A DNA stretch of 64,000 bases from Desulfospira joergensenii DSM 10085 (GCF_000420085.1 NZ_ATUG01000001.1:1240001-1304000); one strand, 5' to 3'. Shown: positions 16,749 through 26,027, counted from the stretch's first letter. Numbers and translations are program-made. Notes: generated from the letters alone by a model not told the origin.

Positions 16749-18500
16749 TTATTTCTTTGAGCTCAGTTCCGGGAAATCCCAGTAAAAGTACTCTTTAATA
16801 CCGGACTCACCATCGGATTTGGCTGTTTCCATATCCCTGAGTTCCACCCGGCGGATCTTTCCGCTGATGGTCTTGGGCACCTCGGTCACAAATTCAATGA
16901 TCCTGGGAATCTTGAACTTGGCCAGGATATTGATGGTATGCTTGAACAGATCCAGGGCCAGTTCCCGGGATCCCTCGTAGGTGGGGTTGAGGATGACATA
17001 GGCCTTGACCAGCTGGTAGCGGTTGGGATCCGGAGCCCCGACCACGGCGGCTTCGGCCACGGAAGGATGTTCCAGAAGTGCGCTTTCCACTTCAAAGGGG
17101 CCGATGCGATAGTCCGAGGACTTGATCACATCGTCGGCCCGTCCCACAAACCACCAGTATCCGTCTTTATCAAAGGATGCCCGGTCCCCGGTATAGTAGA
17201 AATTGTCCACAAATACGGAACTCATCTTCTCGGGGTTGCCGATGTACTCGGAAAAAAGGCCCAGGCCCCGCCATTTTTCCAGCTTGATCACGATATGCCC
17301 CACCTGATCAGGCTCTGTGATCTCATTGCCCTCGTCATCGGCCAGGGTCACGTCGTACATGGGGGAGGGCTGGCCGAAGGAGCCGGAGCGCATATTCCCC
17401 GCCATCCAGGGAGGATTGCCGATCATGGCCGTGGTCTCGGTCTGGCCGTAAAAATCCCGGATCTCCGTGCCCGTACTCTTTTTCCACCGGGTAATCACCT
17501 CGGGATTCAGGGGCTCCCCGGCGCTGATGGACTGCCGGAGGGAGGAAAGGTCAAAGGATTCCAGGTTCATGTTTACGAACAGGCGCCAGGCCGTGGGAGG
17601 GGCGCAGAAAGTGGTTACCCGGTTTGCGGCCACTGCGTCCAGGTACTGCTCCCCGTCCAGGGCGGTAAAATAGAATGCAGTAACCGTGGCGCCCACGTTA
17701 AAGGGGACAAAAAAACTGGACCAGGCCCATTTTGCCCATCCCGGAGCGCTCAGATTGTGATGGACGTCATCGGGCCGAACCCCGATCATGACCGTGGTGG
17801 ACAGATGGCCCACGGGATAGGATGAAGCCGTATGTCCCACCCGCTTGGGAAGTCCTGTGGTGCCGGATGTAAAAAAGCAGAACAGGGTTTCATCGGACAG
17901 GGTTTCGGCAGCCTCGGCCTCATCCGATTCGGATTCGATCTCTTCAAAGGAGGTCCACCCCTCTTTTTCACCCAGGACCAGTTTGACCTTGGGATGGATG
18001 CCGGTCTCCTCTGCTGCCTGGTCAATGAGTTCGGCAGAGTCGGGATCGGCCAGGATTACATCGGGCTTATAGGTTTCGAACCGGAACTCCAGTTCCCTGG
18101 GGGTCATGGTGGTTGCCGTGGGCACGGTGACCATGCCGGCCTTGATGCAGGAAAGACTGGCCACCCAGATTTCCGGGGCCACCGGCGCCATGAGATACAT
18201 ATTGCTTTTATGGCCCAGCCCCCGGGCGGAAAGGAAGTTGATGAGCTTGTTGGTCTTTTGGAGCAGTTGAAGATAGGTAAAGGAGCAGGCCTCTCCGGTG
18301 TGAATGTCGTTCCATATCAATGCGGCTTTGTCAGGGGTCTCTTTGACGTGAAGATCCTCGAAGATCTCCTTGGCCCAGTTGAATTTTTCCGGCAGGGCCA
18401 TTGTATTCAGCTTCTTGAAAAAGATCTCAGCTCTGGCGGCCTTGTCATGGTTGTCTTCCATCTGGTTGATCTTGATGACTTCCCTGTAAAGCTCTTTCAT
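16749..18500 (-). CDS. AMP-forming acyl-CoA synthetase
   Basis: A 583-residue member of the ANL adenylate-forming family, close to medium-chain acyl-CoA synthetases and acetyl-CoA-synthetase-like enzymes. It should activate a carboxylic acid to its CoA ester with ATP -> AMP. Motifs: phosphate-binding loop FFTSGTTGLPKRVGH (about 215-229), YGQTET, TGD, hinge GRADDVIKSSDYRIGPFEVE, and the catalytic lysine in TISGKIRR near the C-terminus. Start at 18500 (MKELYREVIKI) follows AAGGAG; a longer TTG version is less likely. It has its own promoter and terminator, so is monocistronic. Chain-length preference cannot be read from sequence. Confidence 0.88.
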   Translation of the reverse strand: MKELYREVIKINQMEDNHDKAARAEIFFKKLNTMALPEKFNWAKEIFEDLHVKETPDKAALIWNDIHTGEACSFTYLQLLQKTNKLINFLSARGLGHKSNMYLMAPVAPEIWVASLSCIKAGMVTVPTATTMTPRELEFRFETYKPDVILADPDSAELIDQAAEETGIHPKVKLVLGEKEGWTSFEEIESESDEAEAAETLSDETLFCFFTSGTTGLPKRVGHTASSYPVGHLSTTVMIGVRPDDVHHNLSAPGWAKWAWSSFFVPFNVGATVTAFYFTALDGEQYLDAVAANRVTTFCAPPTAWRLFVNMNLESFDLSSLRQSISAGEPLNPEVITRWKKSTGTEIRDFYGQTETTAMIGNPPWMAGNMRSGSFGQPSPMYDVTLADDEGNEITEPDQVGHIVIKLEKWRGLGLFSEYIGNPEKMSSVFVDNFYYTGDRASFDKDGYWWFVGRADDVIKSSDYRIGPFEVESALLEHPSVAEAAVVGAPDPNRYQLVKAYVILNPTYEGSRELALDLFKHTINILAKFKIPRIIEFVTEVPKTISGKIRRVELRDMETAKSDGESGIKEYFYWDFPELSSKK

Positions 18501-18564
18501 AATGGTAAATGCTCCTTGCAATCTTAAAGGATCTCGTATATAGGATCAGGCCAAAATATTTGAC

Positions 18565-18594
18565 TCTATAGTGTATAGCCCCCGGCTTTGTCAA
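18565..18594 (-). promoter_or_regulatory. Sigma-70-type promoter of the acyl-CoA synthetase gene
   Basis: On the minus strand TTGACA (18594-18589) and TATAGA (18570-18565) are separated by 18 bp, about 65 bp upstream of the start codon at 18500. Confidence 0.6.
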
Positions 18595-18636
18595 AGTTTT
18601 TTTACCCCTGGATTAAACCGGACAAAATAAGAAACC

Positions 18637-19602
18637 ATGAAAAATAGAAGTTTCACCCTCATCCTGGCCCCGCTCCAGGGGTTCACGGACATGATATTCA
18701 GAAATACATTTGCCCGGCATTTTTCCGGCATGGACGAAGCTGTGGCTCCTTTCATATCCACCATGGGGCAGCAGCGGCTCAAGCCCGCCCGGATCAGGGA
18801 TGTGGACCCAAAACTCAACCCAGGCCTGCCCGTGGTTCCCCAGATCCTGGGCAATGTGGCCGGGGACTTTATCTTCCTTGCCGATCGTCTGGCTGCCCTG
18901 GGCCATGACCGCATCAACTGGAACCTGGGCTGCCCCCATTCAAAAATCGCAAAAAAAAAACGGGGCTCGGGCCTGCTCCTCTTTCCCGAAGAGATTGACC
19001 GGCTTCTTTCCGTCATCATCCCCAATATTTCTACCTCCCTTTCCGTGAAGATCCGCCTGGGACGGAAATCCGGAGATGAGATCCACAATCTGATCGCCAT
19101 GTTCGACAACCACGACCTGGAGGAGATCATCCTCCATCCCCGGACCGGGGTCCAGATGTACCAGGGGGATGCCGACCTGGATGCCTTTGGAAAGGCCATG
19201 GAAGGCAGCCGCCATGAATTCACCTACAACGGGGACATCACGGACAGGGACTCTTTCTTCCGGGTCAGGGACCGGTTTCCCAGGGTCAGACGGTTCATGA
19301 TCGGCCGGGGAATCCTGGCCAATCCCTTTCTGGCCGAGGAACTCCGGGGAACGGCTCCGGAAAATCCGGATCGGCTGAACCGGCTGGCTCCATTCCACGA
19401 AGACCTCTTCAAGGAATATGAAAAGATCTTCTCGGGTCCGGGCCATCTCATCGGAAGGATGAAGGGCTTCTGGAATTTTCTGGGCCCCTCCTTTAAGGAC
19501 AGCCGGAAACCCTTGAAAAAAATACTAAAATCCACATCGGTTACGGCATATACAGACCGGGTGGATGAATTTTTCAGGGCCTGCCCGGAATTCATGCCCT
19601 GA
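18637..19602 (+). CDS. tRNA-dihydrouridine synthase family protein (Dus)
   Basis: A 321-residue FMN-dependent dihydrouridine synthase, reducing uridines in the D-loop of tRNA. Landmarks: TLILAPLQGFTDMIFRN at the start, NWNLGCPHSKIAKKKRGSGL with the catalytic cysteine, SVKIRLG, ILHPRTGVQMYQG and FMIGRGILANPFL. The sequence is closer to the short Dus families (DusC-like) than to DusB, and the window holds a separate DusB-type gene at 27386. A run of 10 A near 18950 inside the gene is a slippage-prone stretch. ATG at 18637 has only a weak ribosome site. It is divergent from the acyl-CoA synthetase gene. Confidence 0.85.
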   Translation: MKNRSFTLILAPLQGFTDMIFRNTFARHFSGMDEAVAPFISTMGQQRLKPARIRDVDPKLNPGLPVVPQILGNVAGDFIFLADRLAALGHDRINWNLGCPHSKIAKKKRGSGLLLFPEEIDRLLSVIIPNISTSLSVKIRLGRKSGDEIHNLIAMFDNHDLEEIILHPRTGVQMYQGDADLDAFGKAMEGSRHEFTYNGDITDRDSFFRVRDRFPRVRRFMIGRGILANPFLAEELRGTAPENPDRLNRLAPFHEDLFKEYEKIFSGPGHLIGRMKGFWNFLGPSFKDSRKPLKKILKSTSVTAYTDRVDEFFRACPEFMP

Positions 19603-19666
19603 AGGCCTCTGGAATAATTTTCCCCTGCCCGTCAATCAAGATAAAGGATGATTCCCAGGCCCGGCC

Positions 19667-21667
19667 CTATATGTTCAAGGCTGCCTGATACCCCTGGTGA
19701 ACCGCATCAAAGGCCGTGCCGACCTTGACGGCATCCCCGGCCACCTCACACTCAATTTCCATCTTTCTGACCAGGGATTCCAGGGGGTTGTGGGAGGCGG
19801 AGCCGGCTGCCACAACCACGGTATCGGCTGTAAGAGAAATGAGTTTCCCGTCCTGCTCATACTCCAGACCCTCCGGCGTGATTTGAGTCACCCGTGCCCG
19901 GGTGAGGGTCTCCACCCCGAAACGCCCCAGATCCTGCATCATGCCCCACTTGGTGGATTTTCCGATGCCGGCGCCGATTTTCTCCATCATCTCGATGAGA
20001 ATGACTTCTTTGCTCCCCTTTACCGCCATGTCATGGAGAACTTCACAGGATTCGGCCCGGTTGACCAGTAGAAATTTGAGCACATCAGGGGGAAGAGTTC
20101 CCTTTTCCGCCAGGAAGAGTGCGGTTTCCACTCCCACGGCTCCCCCGCCGATGATCACCGTTTTCCGGCCGGTGATCCTTTTGTCCGTCAGCACATCCCA
20201 GGATTCGGCCACATGGGGAAGATCCATGCCCGGGATATCCGGGACCCGGGGCCGGGCTCCCGTGGCAAGGATGACGGCGTCGGGTTTTTCTTTTTCAATC
20301 AAGGCCTGATCAACCCGGGTATTCAGAACCACAGGAATTTTTTCAAGGGCCGTCTGAACCTCAAGGTCCCCGGCAAACTGGGCAAACTCTTCCCTGCCCG
20401 GAGGAGCCGCAGCCAGATGGAGCTGGCCGCCCAGGCGGCGGGACGCCTCGTAAAGGACCACATCATGCCCCCTGCGGCGGGCGGTCAGGGCCGCGGTCAT
20501 GCCGGCCGGTCCCCCCCCGGCCACCAGGATCTTTTTGGGATGGGGGGTTTTTTCTTTTGCCTCCCCGCATTCGTGGCCGGCCAGGGGATTGCACAGGCAT
20601 TCCACGTGCTTGAGGCTGAAAAGATTGTCAAAACAGCCCTGGGCGCAGGCAATGCAGTGGACGATTTCCCTTTCCTTTCCGGCTTTGGCTTTCAGGGGCA
20701 GCATGGGATCGGCAATGAGGCTCCGGCCCATGGCCACCATGTCGCAAAAGCCTTCCCGGATCATTTCCCGGGCCGTTTCCGGATCATTGATCCGATGGCT
20801 GGCAATCACCGGGACATCCACCTGTTCTTTTATCCCCCGGGCCAGGTAGGCAAAGGCCCCCCGGGGAACCTGGGCCACAATCTGGGGAACCCGGGCCTCG
20901 TGCCAGCCCACGTTGATGCAGAGGGCATCCGCAGGCCCAAGGGAGAGGGCCGAGGCATAGGCCTTAAGTTCCTCCCTGGAGTTGCCCCCCTCCATGAAGT
21001 CATTGCCGTTCATACGGACGACCAGGGGGAAGTCCTCTCCCACGGCCTCCCGGACCGCGGACATCACTTCAAGGCCGAACCGCATCCGGTTCTCCAGGCT
21101 GCCCCCGTACGCGTCGATTCTCTGGTTGGTCAGGGGGGATAAGAATTCGCTGATCAGGTATCCGGTGCCGCTCAGGACCTCCACGGCGTCAAATCCGGCC
21201 TTTTTTACCCGGAGGGCTGCCGAGGCAAAGGCCCTGATCGTCTCCTGGATCTCCTCCGGGGTCATTTCCCTAGGGATTTCCCGGGTCATCCGGGAGGCAA
21301 CGGGGGAAGGGGCCACAGGCTGTTTTCCGTTGAGGAAAAATGAAAAATTATACCGGCCGGCATGGTTGATCTGGACGGCGGCCCTGGATCCGTTCTCCTG
21401 GATGGCCGAGGCCAGCCGTTCAAGTCCGGGCAGGAACCGGTCGTCATGGGCCCCGATGTTCTGGGTATTTCCGGAAAGATCGTCCACGGTGGCATACCCC
21501 ACGCAGATCATTCCAGGTTGGCCCTTAGCCCGCCGGGCATAGAAGTCGACAATCTGGTCGGTAACCTCAAAATCCACGGCCATGCCCAGATGCATGGCCG
21601 GCAGGTAAATCCGGTTGTCCAGGGACAGTTGATTGATGGTAACGGGGGTGAACAGAGGATCGGTCAT
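19667..21667 (-). CDS. 2,4-dienoyl-CoA reductase-type NADH:flavin oxidoreductase
   Basis: A 666-residue three-cofactor enzyme of the old-yellow-enzyme/dienoyl-CoA reductase class. The FMN TIM-barrel (about 1-330) has AVQINHAGRYN and GGSLENRMRFGLEV. A 4Fe-4S site follows with spacing C-x2-C-x3-C-x11-C (CIACAQGC...C). A FAD/NAD(P) half follows, with ILVAGGGPAGMTAALTARRR and TVIIGGGAVGVETALFLAE. It probably reduces an unsaturated acyl-CoA or enone. GGAGG precedes the ATG. It lies 14 bp downstream of the merR gene in the same direction, so the regulator presumably responds to its substrate. Confidence 0.9.
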   Translation of the reverse strand: MTDPLFTPVTINQLSLDNRIYLPAMHLGMAVDFEVTDQIVDFYARRAKGQPGMICVGYATVDDLSGNTQNIGAHDDRFLPGLERLASAIQENGSRAAVQINHAGRYNFSFFLNGKQPVAPSPVASRMTREIPREMTPEEIQETIRAFASAALRVKKAGFDAVEVLSGTGYLISEFLSPLTNQRIDAYGGSLENRMRFGLEVMSAVREAVGEDFPLVVRMNGNDFMEGGNSREELKAYASALSLGPADALCINVGWHEARVPQIVAQVPRGAFAYLARGIKEQVDVPVIASHRINDPETAREMIREGFCDMVAMGRSLIADPMLPLKAKAGKEREIVHCIACAQGCFDNLFSLKHVECLCNPLAGHECGEAKEKTPHPKKILVAGGGPAGMTAALTARRRGHDVVLYEASRRLGGQLHLAAAPPGREEFAQFAGDLEVQTALEKIPVVLNTRVDQALIEKEKPDAVILATGARPRVPDIPGMDLPHVAESWDVLTDKRITGRKTVIIGGGAVGVETALFLAEKGTLPPDVLKFLLVNRAESCEVLHDMAVKGSKEVILIEMMEKIGAGIGKSTKWGMMQDLGRFGVETLTRARVTQITPEGLEYEQDGKLISLTADTVVVAAGSASHNPLESLVRKMEIECEVAGDAVKVGTAFDAVHQGYQAALNI

Positions 21668-21681
21668 AGGACCTCCAAGAG

Positions 21682-22398
21682 TTAATTATTTTTCGGATTC
21701 TTGTTTTTTTTCAGACCTTTAAATTCAATCAGTTTTTTCTGCAGGGTCCGGTCGATGATATAGGACCTAAGCCCCCTGGCCAGCCGTGTCAGCTCCAGGG
21801 TGAGGGAGGCGTTCTCTTTAAAGTCCAGATCCCTTGTATACTTTTCCCTCATTTGGATCTCGGTGTCGGCGATTTTTTCTGCAAATTCAGGATAAAATTT
21901 CAGATCATGGAGATCCATCCCCATATCCAGCCCCTGTTTCACCAACAGGGCCACCCCCAGGTCATGTCCGTCAAAAACGTCCTCTTCAACGGGAATCAGC
22001 AGGTGTAAACGACAGAGCCTGTCCACGGCCCCGGGATCAAGCCCCGATGCAGAACAAAGGGCGGATTTATCCATTTTTTCCCCGGCAGAACCGAAAACCA
22101 GGGACTGGAGTTCCAGGAGGGGTGAGATATCCCGGCCCCGGTCCATTTCCCGGATCAATCCTTTAATGGCGGCCAGGGGAAGCCGGTGTTCGGCCTGGGC
22201 CTTTTTAATAAAACGGATTCTTTCAATACAGACAGGATCATACCAGGCCATGTTGGGACTGGTCTTTACCGGTTCCGGCAGAAGGCCTTTGCCGACATAG
22301 AGGAGGATGGTGGATTTGGGGACCTGGGCAGCTTCGACCAACTGCTTCATCTTGAGCATGGGCCGGTTAGATTTTGAGACAGGGGATGAATCTGCCAT
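21682..22398 (-). CDS. MerR-family transcriptional regulator
   Basis: A 238-residue regulator. The N-terminal winged helix reads MLKMKQLVEAAQVPKSTILLYV, then GLLPEP...YD...IERIRFIKKAQ, a standard MerR DNA-binding domain (about 14-80). The rest is a long helical effector domain unlike metal-sensing MerR proteins, with no conserved cysteine pair for metals. ATG at 22398 is chosen because the promoter found at 22451-22479 places the transcript start near 22444, downstream of a further in-frame GTG. An inverted repeat covers the transcript start, so autorepression is likely. It heads an operon with the oxidoreductase gene. Confidence 0.85.
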   Translation of the reverse strand: MADSSPVSKSNRPMLKMKQLVEAAQVPKSTILLYVGKGLLPEPVKTSPNMAWYDPVCIERIRFIKKAQAEHRLPLAAIKGLIREMDRGRDISPLLELQSLVFGSAGEKMDKSALCSASGLDPGAVDRLCRLHLLIPVEEDVFDGHDLGVALLVKQGLDMGMDLHDLKFYPEFAEKIADTEIQMREKYTRDLDFKENASLTLELTRLARGLRSYIIDRTLQKKLIEFKGLKKNKNPKNN

Positions 22399-22420
22399 GG
22401 ATTTTGAAATTCCAATCCTG

Positions 22421-22449
22421 AAAAGTGTTAAGTGTTGGTTTACACTTTT
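22421..22449 (-). promoter_or_regulatory. Putative MerR operator
   Basis: AAAAGTGT (22421-22428) and ACACTTTT (22442-22449) form a perfect 8-bp inverted repeat with a 13-bp spacer, at the predicted transcription start of the merR-oxidoreductase operon. Confidence 0.55.
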
Positions 22450-22450
22450 C

Positions 22451-22479
22451 ACTATATCCCGGAGAGGTCAGTCTGTCAA
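22451..22479 (-). promoter_or_regulatory. Sigma-70-type promoter of the merR operon
   Basis: On the minus strand TTGACA (22479-22474) and TATAGT (22456-22451) are separated by exactly 17 bp. This is the best consensus promoter I see in the window. Confidence 0.75.
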
Positions 22480-22652
22480 ACCCAAAACCCATCCCCGGAT
22501 GGATGGCGGGGAAGTGCCTCTGCAGCACCCGATCTATCATTCATAGACCGCCAAACAGCCCTTAAAATGTTTCAATTTTTCTTTTTCCCGTTGAAAATAT
22601 CTGCTGTTCCGGCCTTGTCTTTTTTTCCCGTCACCTGACAGGCATCCCGCAT

Positions 22653-22742
22653 TCAGGTGGACACTCCCATTCTGGGAAGGATGACAATCTGAAGCAGCAG
22701 GTAGACGGCGATGAAAATGCCCACATATAAAAGTTCTTTCAT
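22653..22742 (-). CDS. 29-residue single-span membrane protein
   Basis: A short protein, MKELLYVGIFIAVYLLLQIV then ILPRMGVST. Nearly all of it is one membrane helix, ending in a positively charged turn with the conserved-looking PRMGVST tail. GGGGGAGACC is a good ribosome site. I have seen this kind of micro-protein (KELLYVG..., LP.MGVST) as a hypothetical in related anaerobes, beside zinc-ribbon genes. Function unknown. It is divergent from the FmdB-type gene at 22850. Confidence 0.65.
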   Translation of the reverse strand: MKELLYVGIFIAVYLLLQIVILPRMGVST

Positions 22743-22849
22743 GGTCTCCCCCTTATCTTTACATTTTCCAAAGAATGATCATCATTTATACTGATTTCAA
22801 GGAGGGGATAAAATAGAAAAGCGCAAACCATTATTTTCAGGGAGGGGAG

Positions 22850-23041
22850 ATGCCGATTTTTGAATACCGCTGTCAGGCCTGTAAAAAAGAGTTTGAAAGG
22901 CTTGTATTTGCCGGTGAAAAGGACAAGATAGAGTGCCCGGACTGCCGCAGCAGGGACATTCAAAAAAAGATGAGTGCCACAAGTTTCATGGGAGCCGGCA
23001 TCGGGACCTGTGCCTCGGATGGGCCCAAGGGATTTTCATGA
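22850..23041 (+). CDS. FmdB-family zinc ribbon protein
   Basis: A 63-residue protein beginning MPIFEYRCQACKKEFERLVF. The zinc site is formed by C-x2-C (CQAC) and C-x2-C (CPDC), with the typical FmdB spacing of about 22 residues. The tail is glycine/serine rich. FmdB proteins are putative regulatory or scaffold zinc ribbons with no settled role. A strong AGGGAGGGGAG precedes the ATG. It stands alone, 116 bp upstream of a universal stress protein gene. Confidence 0.85.
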   Translation: MPIFEYRCQACKKEFERLVFAGEKDKIECPDCRSRDIQKKMSATSFMGAGIGTCASDGPKGFS

Positions 23042-23156
23042 GCCGGCTGAAGTTCCGGGCAGGTTGCCCGGTTGAATTGAATTGATCATTGGGAATTGAT
23101 CCTGTAGGATATTAATTTTATAGTTCTATTTACGACAACCATCGGAGAAAATTAAA

Positions 23157-23675
23157 ATGATCCAGAAACCCAAGAAAATACTTTTCGCATCGGATCTGTC
23201 AAAGGGGATGAAGCAGGTGTTTGATTATGCAGCATCCATGGCGGTTTACGCCGAAGCGGAGATCATCGTTCTCCACGTCATGGAGGAGGCCAGTTCCAGT
23301 TCGGAAAAAAGAGTCAGAATGGCCTTTGGCGAAGAATTGTACAAGAATATCAAAAACGAACACAAAACCGGTGCCCGGAACCTTCTCATCGGGAAAAACG
23401 TGGATGCCCTTAAGATACGCCAGGCCATTTCAGGATTCCTGGAAGATGAAACTCCCCTGGAAACCGAGTCTCCCATAGGCAAAATCCTGGTCTCCGAAAG
23501 CCGCTCCATTGCCGATGAGGTGGTATCCACTGCCGTGGACGAAGACTGCGACCTCATTGTCATGGGCTGCAAACAGAAGGGGCTCCTGGCAGAGGCCATG
23601 GGCTCGAAACTGGTCCGAAAGGTCTTGAAACGGACATCCGTACCGGTTTTTATTGTCCCCCTGGCCGGTGAGTAG
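23157..23675 (+). CDS. Universal stress protein (UspA family)
   Basis: A 172-residue protein with the UspA fold: KKILFASDLSKGMKQVFDYA at the start, IIVLHVMEEA, and the C-terminal CDLIVMGCKQKGLLAEAMGS followed by RTSVPVFIVP. The canonical ATP loop G-2x-G-9x-G(S/T) is altered (G-4x-G...GS), so nucleotide binding is uncertain. It has an insertion of roughly 30 residues in the middle compared with short Usp proteins. ATG follows GGAGAAAATTAAA. It ends 1 bp from the convergent hydrolase gene. Confidence 0.85.
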   Translation: MIQKPKKILFASDLSKGMKQVFDYAASMAVYAEAEIIVLHVMEEASSSSEKRVRMAFGEELYKNIKNEHKTGARNLLIGKNVDALKIRQAISGFLEDETPLETESPIGKILVSESRSIADEVVSTAVDEDCDLIVMGCKQKGLLAEAMGSKLVRKVLKRTSVPVFIVPLAGE

Positions 23676-24461
23676 TCAGGGACGGCAGATCCGTTTTACC
23701 GCCTCAAGATACGGGGTCATTCCTCTGATAAAGATATCATTGTGATTGGCCCCTTTGATTTCCAGAAGAGTTTTCTCCGGGGAGGGGCAGGCCTCGTACA
23801 GGGCCAGACCGTCGCTAAAGGGGATGATGTGATCAAACTCCGCATGGATGATCAGGCAGGGCTTTGAAAAATTCTTTATCTTATGGACATTCTCAGACCC
23901 GGGTTCCGGGTTCCGCCCCGGCAGCCGGATGCCAAGGGTTTCAAGCAGCGGGGAAACCCGAGCAAATCCGCTCTCAATGATCAGGCAGGATATGCCCTCC
24001 TGCCTTAGACGGGCCAGTTCCAGGGCCGGAGCGCTGCCCAGGGACCGGCCCATGACGCAGATCTTTCCCATAAAGTTTCTTTGCTTTTTCATTTGAATTA
24101 AAAAATCAAGAACCTTTAGGCTGTCTTCCATCATGGAGGACACCGTGGGCATTCCCGTGGACCTGCCATACCCCCGGTAATCCGCAACAAAAAAGTTCAG
24201 GCCCTGGCCCACAAAAAATCCGCCCAGATCATCGTAATCGGAAACGATTTCCCCGTTTCCGTGGAAAAACAGAAGGGTCGGGGCCTGGGCAGACGACAGA
24301 TGAAGGGATGCCCCCACCTCGATTCCGTCTGCAACGGGAATTGAAAAATCCTCCCTGTCCGGTGCCTGGGGCCTGAATCCCGGTTCCGGTCTGGGATGAA
24401 AAAGAAATTGAACCACTTCCGGCTGATCCAGGATCTCATAGTTGAATAATTTTGGCGTCAT
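23676..24461 (-). CDS. Alpha/beta hydrolase
   Basis: A 261-residue serine hydrolase related to the BAAT/YheT-like and BEM46-like group. The oxyanion strand is TLLFFHGNGEIVSDYDDLG, the nucleophile elbow is MGRSLGSAPALELA, the acid is in HAEFDHIIPFSDG and the catalytic histidine in KGANHNDIF. No signal peptide, so it is cytosolic. Substrate is unknown. Start at 24461 (MTPKLFNYEIL) follows GGGGGAAAGGAT; an upstream in-frame ATG lacks such a site. It is 48 bp downstream of the MFS gene on the same strand. Confidence 0.8.
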   Translation of the reverse strand: MTPKLFNYEILDQPEVVQFLFHPRPEPGFRPQAPDREDFSIPVADGIEVGASLHLSSAQAPTLLFFHGNGEIVSDYDDLGGFFVGQGLNFFVADYRGYGRSTGMPTVSSMMEDSLKVLDFLIQMKKQRNFMGKICVMGRSLGSAPALELARLRQEGISCLIIESGFARVSPLLETLGIRLPGRNPEPGSENVHKIKNFSKPCLIIHAEFDHIIPFSDGLALYEACPSPEKTLLEIKGANHNDIFIRGMTPYLEAVKRICRP

Positions 24462-24509
24462 ATCCTTTCCCCCTTCTCTAACTTCCAAAAATTTGCAAGT
24501 CATTCTTAC

Positions 24510-25934
24510 TTATCCATTCTTATTTTTTTCTCTTCCCCTCAAAAAACTCACCACCAGTCCCAGCCCTGCCATGGCAGTGCCGGCGGCCATTACCCTTCTG
24601 AAGCCCTCCATGAACCCGGGTATCATTGAGGGGGCAAAGCCTTCAAATCCTCCGGACTGGAAGGGAAAGGCCGATGAAAAAAGGGCCCCGGCCATGGCCA
24701 CCCCGAATACCATGCCCAGGTTCCTGGCCGTGGCCACGGCCCCGGATGCCGTTCCCCTTCGGTCTGCGGGCACAGCCCCCATAATGGCCGTATTGTTGGG
24801 CGATATAAACAGGGCGGTTCCGATCCCGGCCAGGGCCATTCGCCAGAGCACGGGGATCACCCCGGATCCGGGATCAAGAAAACCCAAAAAGAACAGGGAT
24901 AGGCCCAGGAGGCCCATTCCGGCGGTGCAGAGGAGCCTGGATCCGGCCCGGTTAAACATGGCCCCGGATACCGGAGAAACCACCAGGAGAAACAAAAAGG
25001 GGACGATCATGACCATCCCGGTTCTGGATGCGGAAAACCCGCAGGGATAGGCCAGGTAAAAGGGCATCATGAAGATCAGGACAAAGAGGGAGGCGAACAG
25101 GATGGCTGCGGAAGCCAGGGGCAGGGCAAAAAGCCGGATCTTTAACAGGCCCAGGTCAAACAGGGGAAAGGAGGACTGCCTCTCATTCAGGACAAATCCG
25201 GCAAACCCGGCAAGGGCCCCGAGCATGCACAATCCGACTTTAAAAGAAAAAAATCCCCAGTCCGAAGACCGGGCAAGTCCTGTGATCAGAAAACCGAGCA
25301 TGCAGATCATCATAAGGCTTCCAACCTTGTCCAGGGGTTCTTGATTCCCCTTTGCCCGGGAGATCCGGTTTAAAATCCGCCATCCGGCCAGGACGGCAAA
25401 GATGCCGATGGGCAGGTTGAGAAAAAAGATAACCCGCCAGGAGAAATACTCCAGGATCAAACCGCCGGCCACGGGTCCCGTGGTCAGCCCGGCCGCCACC
25501 ACCGCTCCCACCATTCCCAGGGCCCTGCCCCGTTCTTCTTTCTCAAATACATCCACGATCAGGGCCGGGGAACAGGCCATGAGCATGGATGCCCCCATCC
25601 CCTGAACCGCCCTTGCCAGGATAAGCAACCCGGGTCCCGGTGCGATTCCGCATAAAAGAGACCCCAGGGTAAAGACCATGAATCCGGCAATATAAACCGA
25701 CTGTCGCCCCCGGATATCGGAAAGCCGGCCAAAGGTCAGAAGAAGGGAGGAGACCGTCAAAAGATAGATGATCACCACCCATTGGATGGTCTGGACATCC
25801 GAGGAAAGATCATCCATGATATAGGGAAGGGCCACATTGACGATGCTGGAATCCAGGGTGGACATGAAAATCGAAACCCCGACCAGACCAAACACCTGCC
25901 ATTTTCTATTTCCCGGTTCAAACCTGTTTGACAT
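24510..25934 (-). CDS. MFS drug-type exporter, DHA2 (14-TMS) family
   Basis: A 474-residue multispan inner-membrane transporter of the EmrB/QacA type. The motif STLDSSIVNVALPYI in helix 1 and GRLSDIRGRQSVYIAG in loop 2-3 are diagnostic; an antiporter motif follows in ARAVQGMGASMLMACSPALI and GAVVAAGLTTGPVAGGLI. It probably exports hydrophobic compounds with proton antiport. No MFP partner (EmrA) is nearby. ATG at 25934 follows TAAAATATG without a strong ribosome site. It may be co-transcribed with the downstream hydrolase. Confidence 0.85.
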   Translation of the reverse strand: MSNRFEPGNRKWQVFGLVGVSIFMSTLDSSIVNVALPYIMDDLSSDVQTIQWVVIIYLLTVSSLLLTFGRLSDIRGRQSVYIAGFMVFTLGSLLCGIAPGPGLLILARAVQGMGASMLMACSPALIVDVFEKEERGRALGMVGAVVAAGLTTGPVAGGLILEYFSWRVIFFLNLPIGIFAVLAGWRILNRISRAKGNQEPLDKVGSLMMICMLGFLITGLARSSDWGFFSFKVGLCMLGALAGFAGFVLNERQSSFPLFDLGLLKIRLFALPLASAAILFASLFVLIFMMPFYLAYPCGFSASRTGMVMIVPFLFLLVVSPVSGAMFNRAGSRLLCTAGMGLLGLSLFFLGFLDPGSGVIPVLWRMALAGIGTALFISPNNTAIMGAVPADRRGTASGAVATARNLGMVFGVAMAGALFSSAFPFQSGGFEGFAPSMIPGFMEGFRRVMAAGTAMAGLGLVVSFLRGREKNKNG

Positions 25935-26027
25935 ATTTTAGGAACAGCTGCCTTTGAGTTAAGGTTTCCGTCCAGGAAAGATTATGTTATATCTGTCCCA
26001 TTAACAAGAAAAAAACAACGAGGCCCC

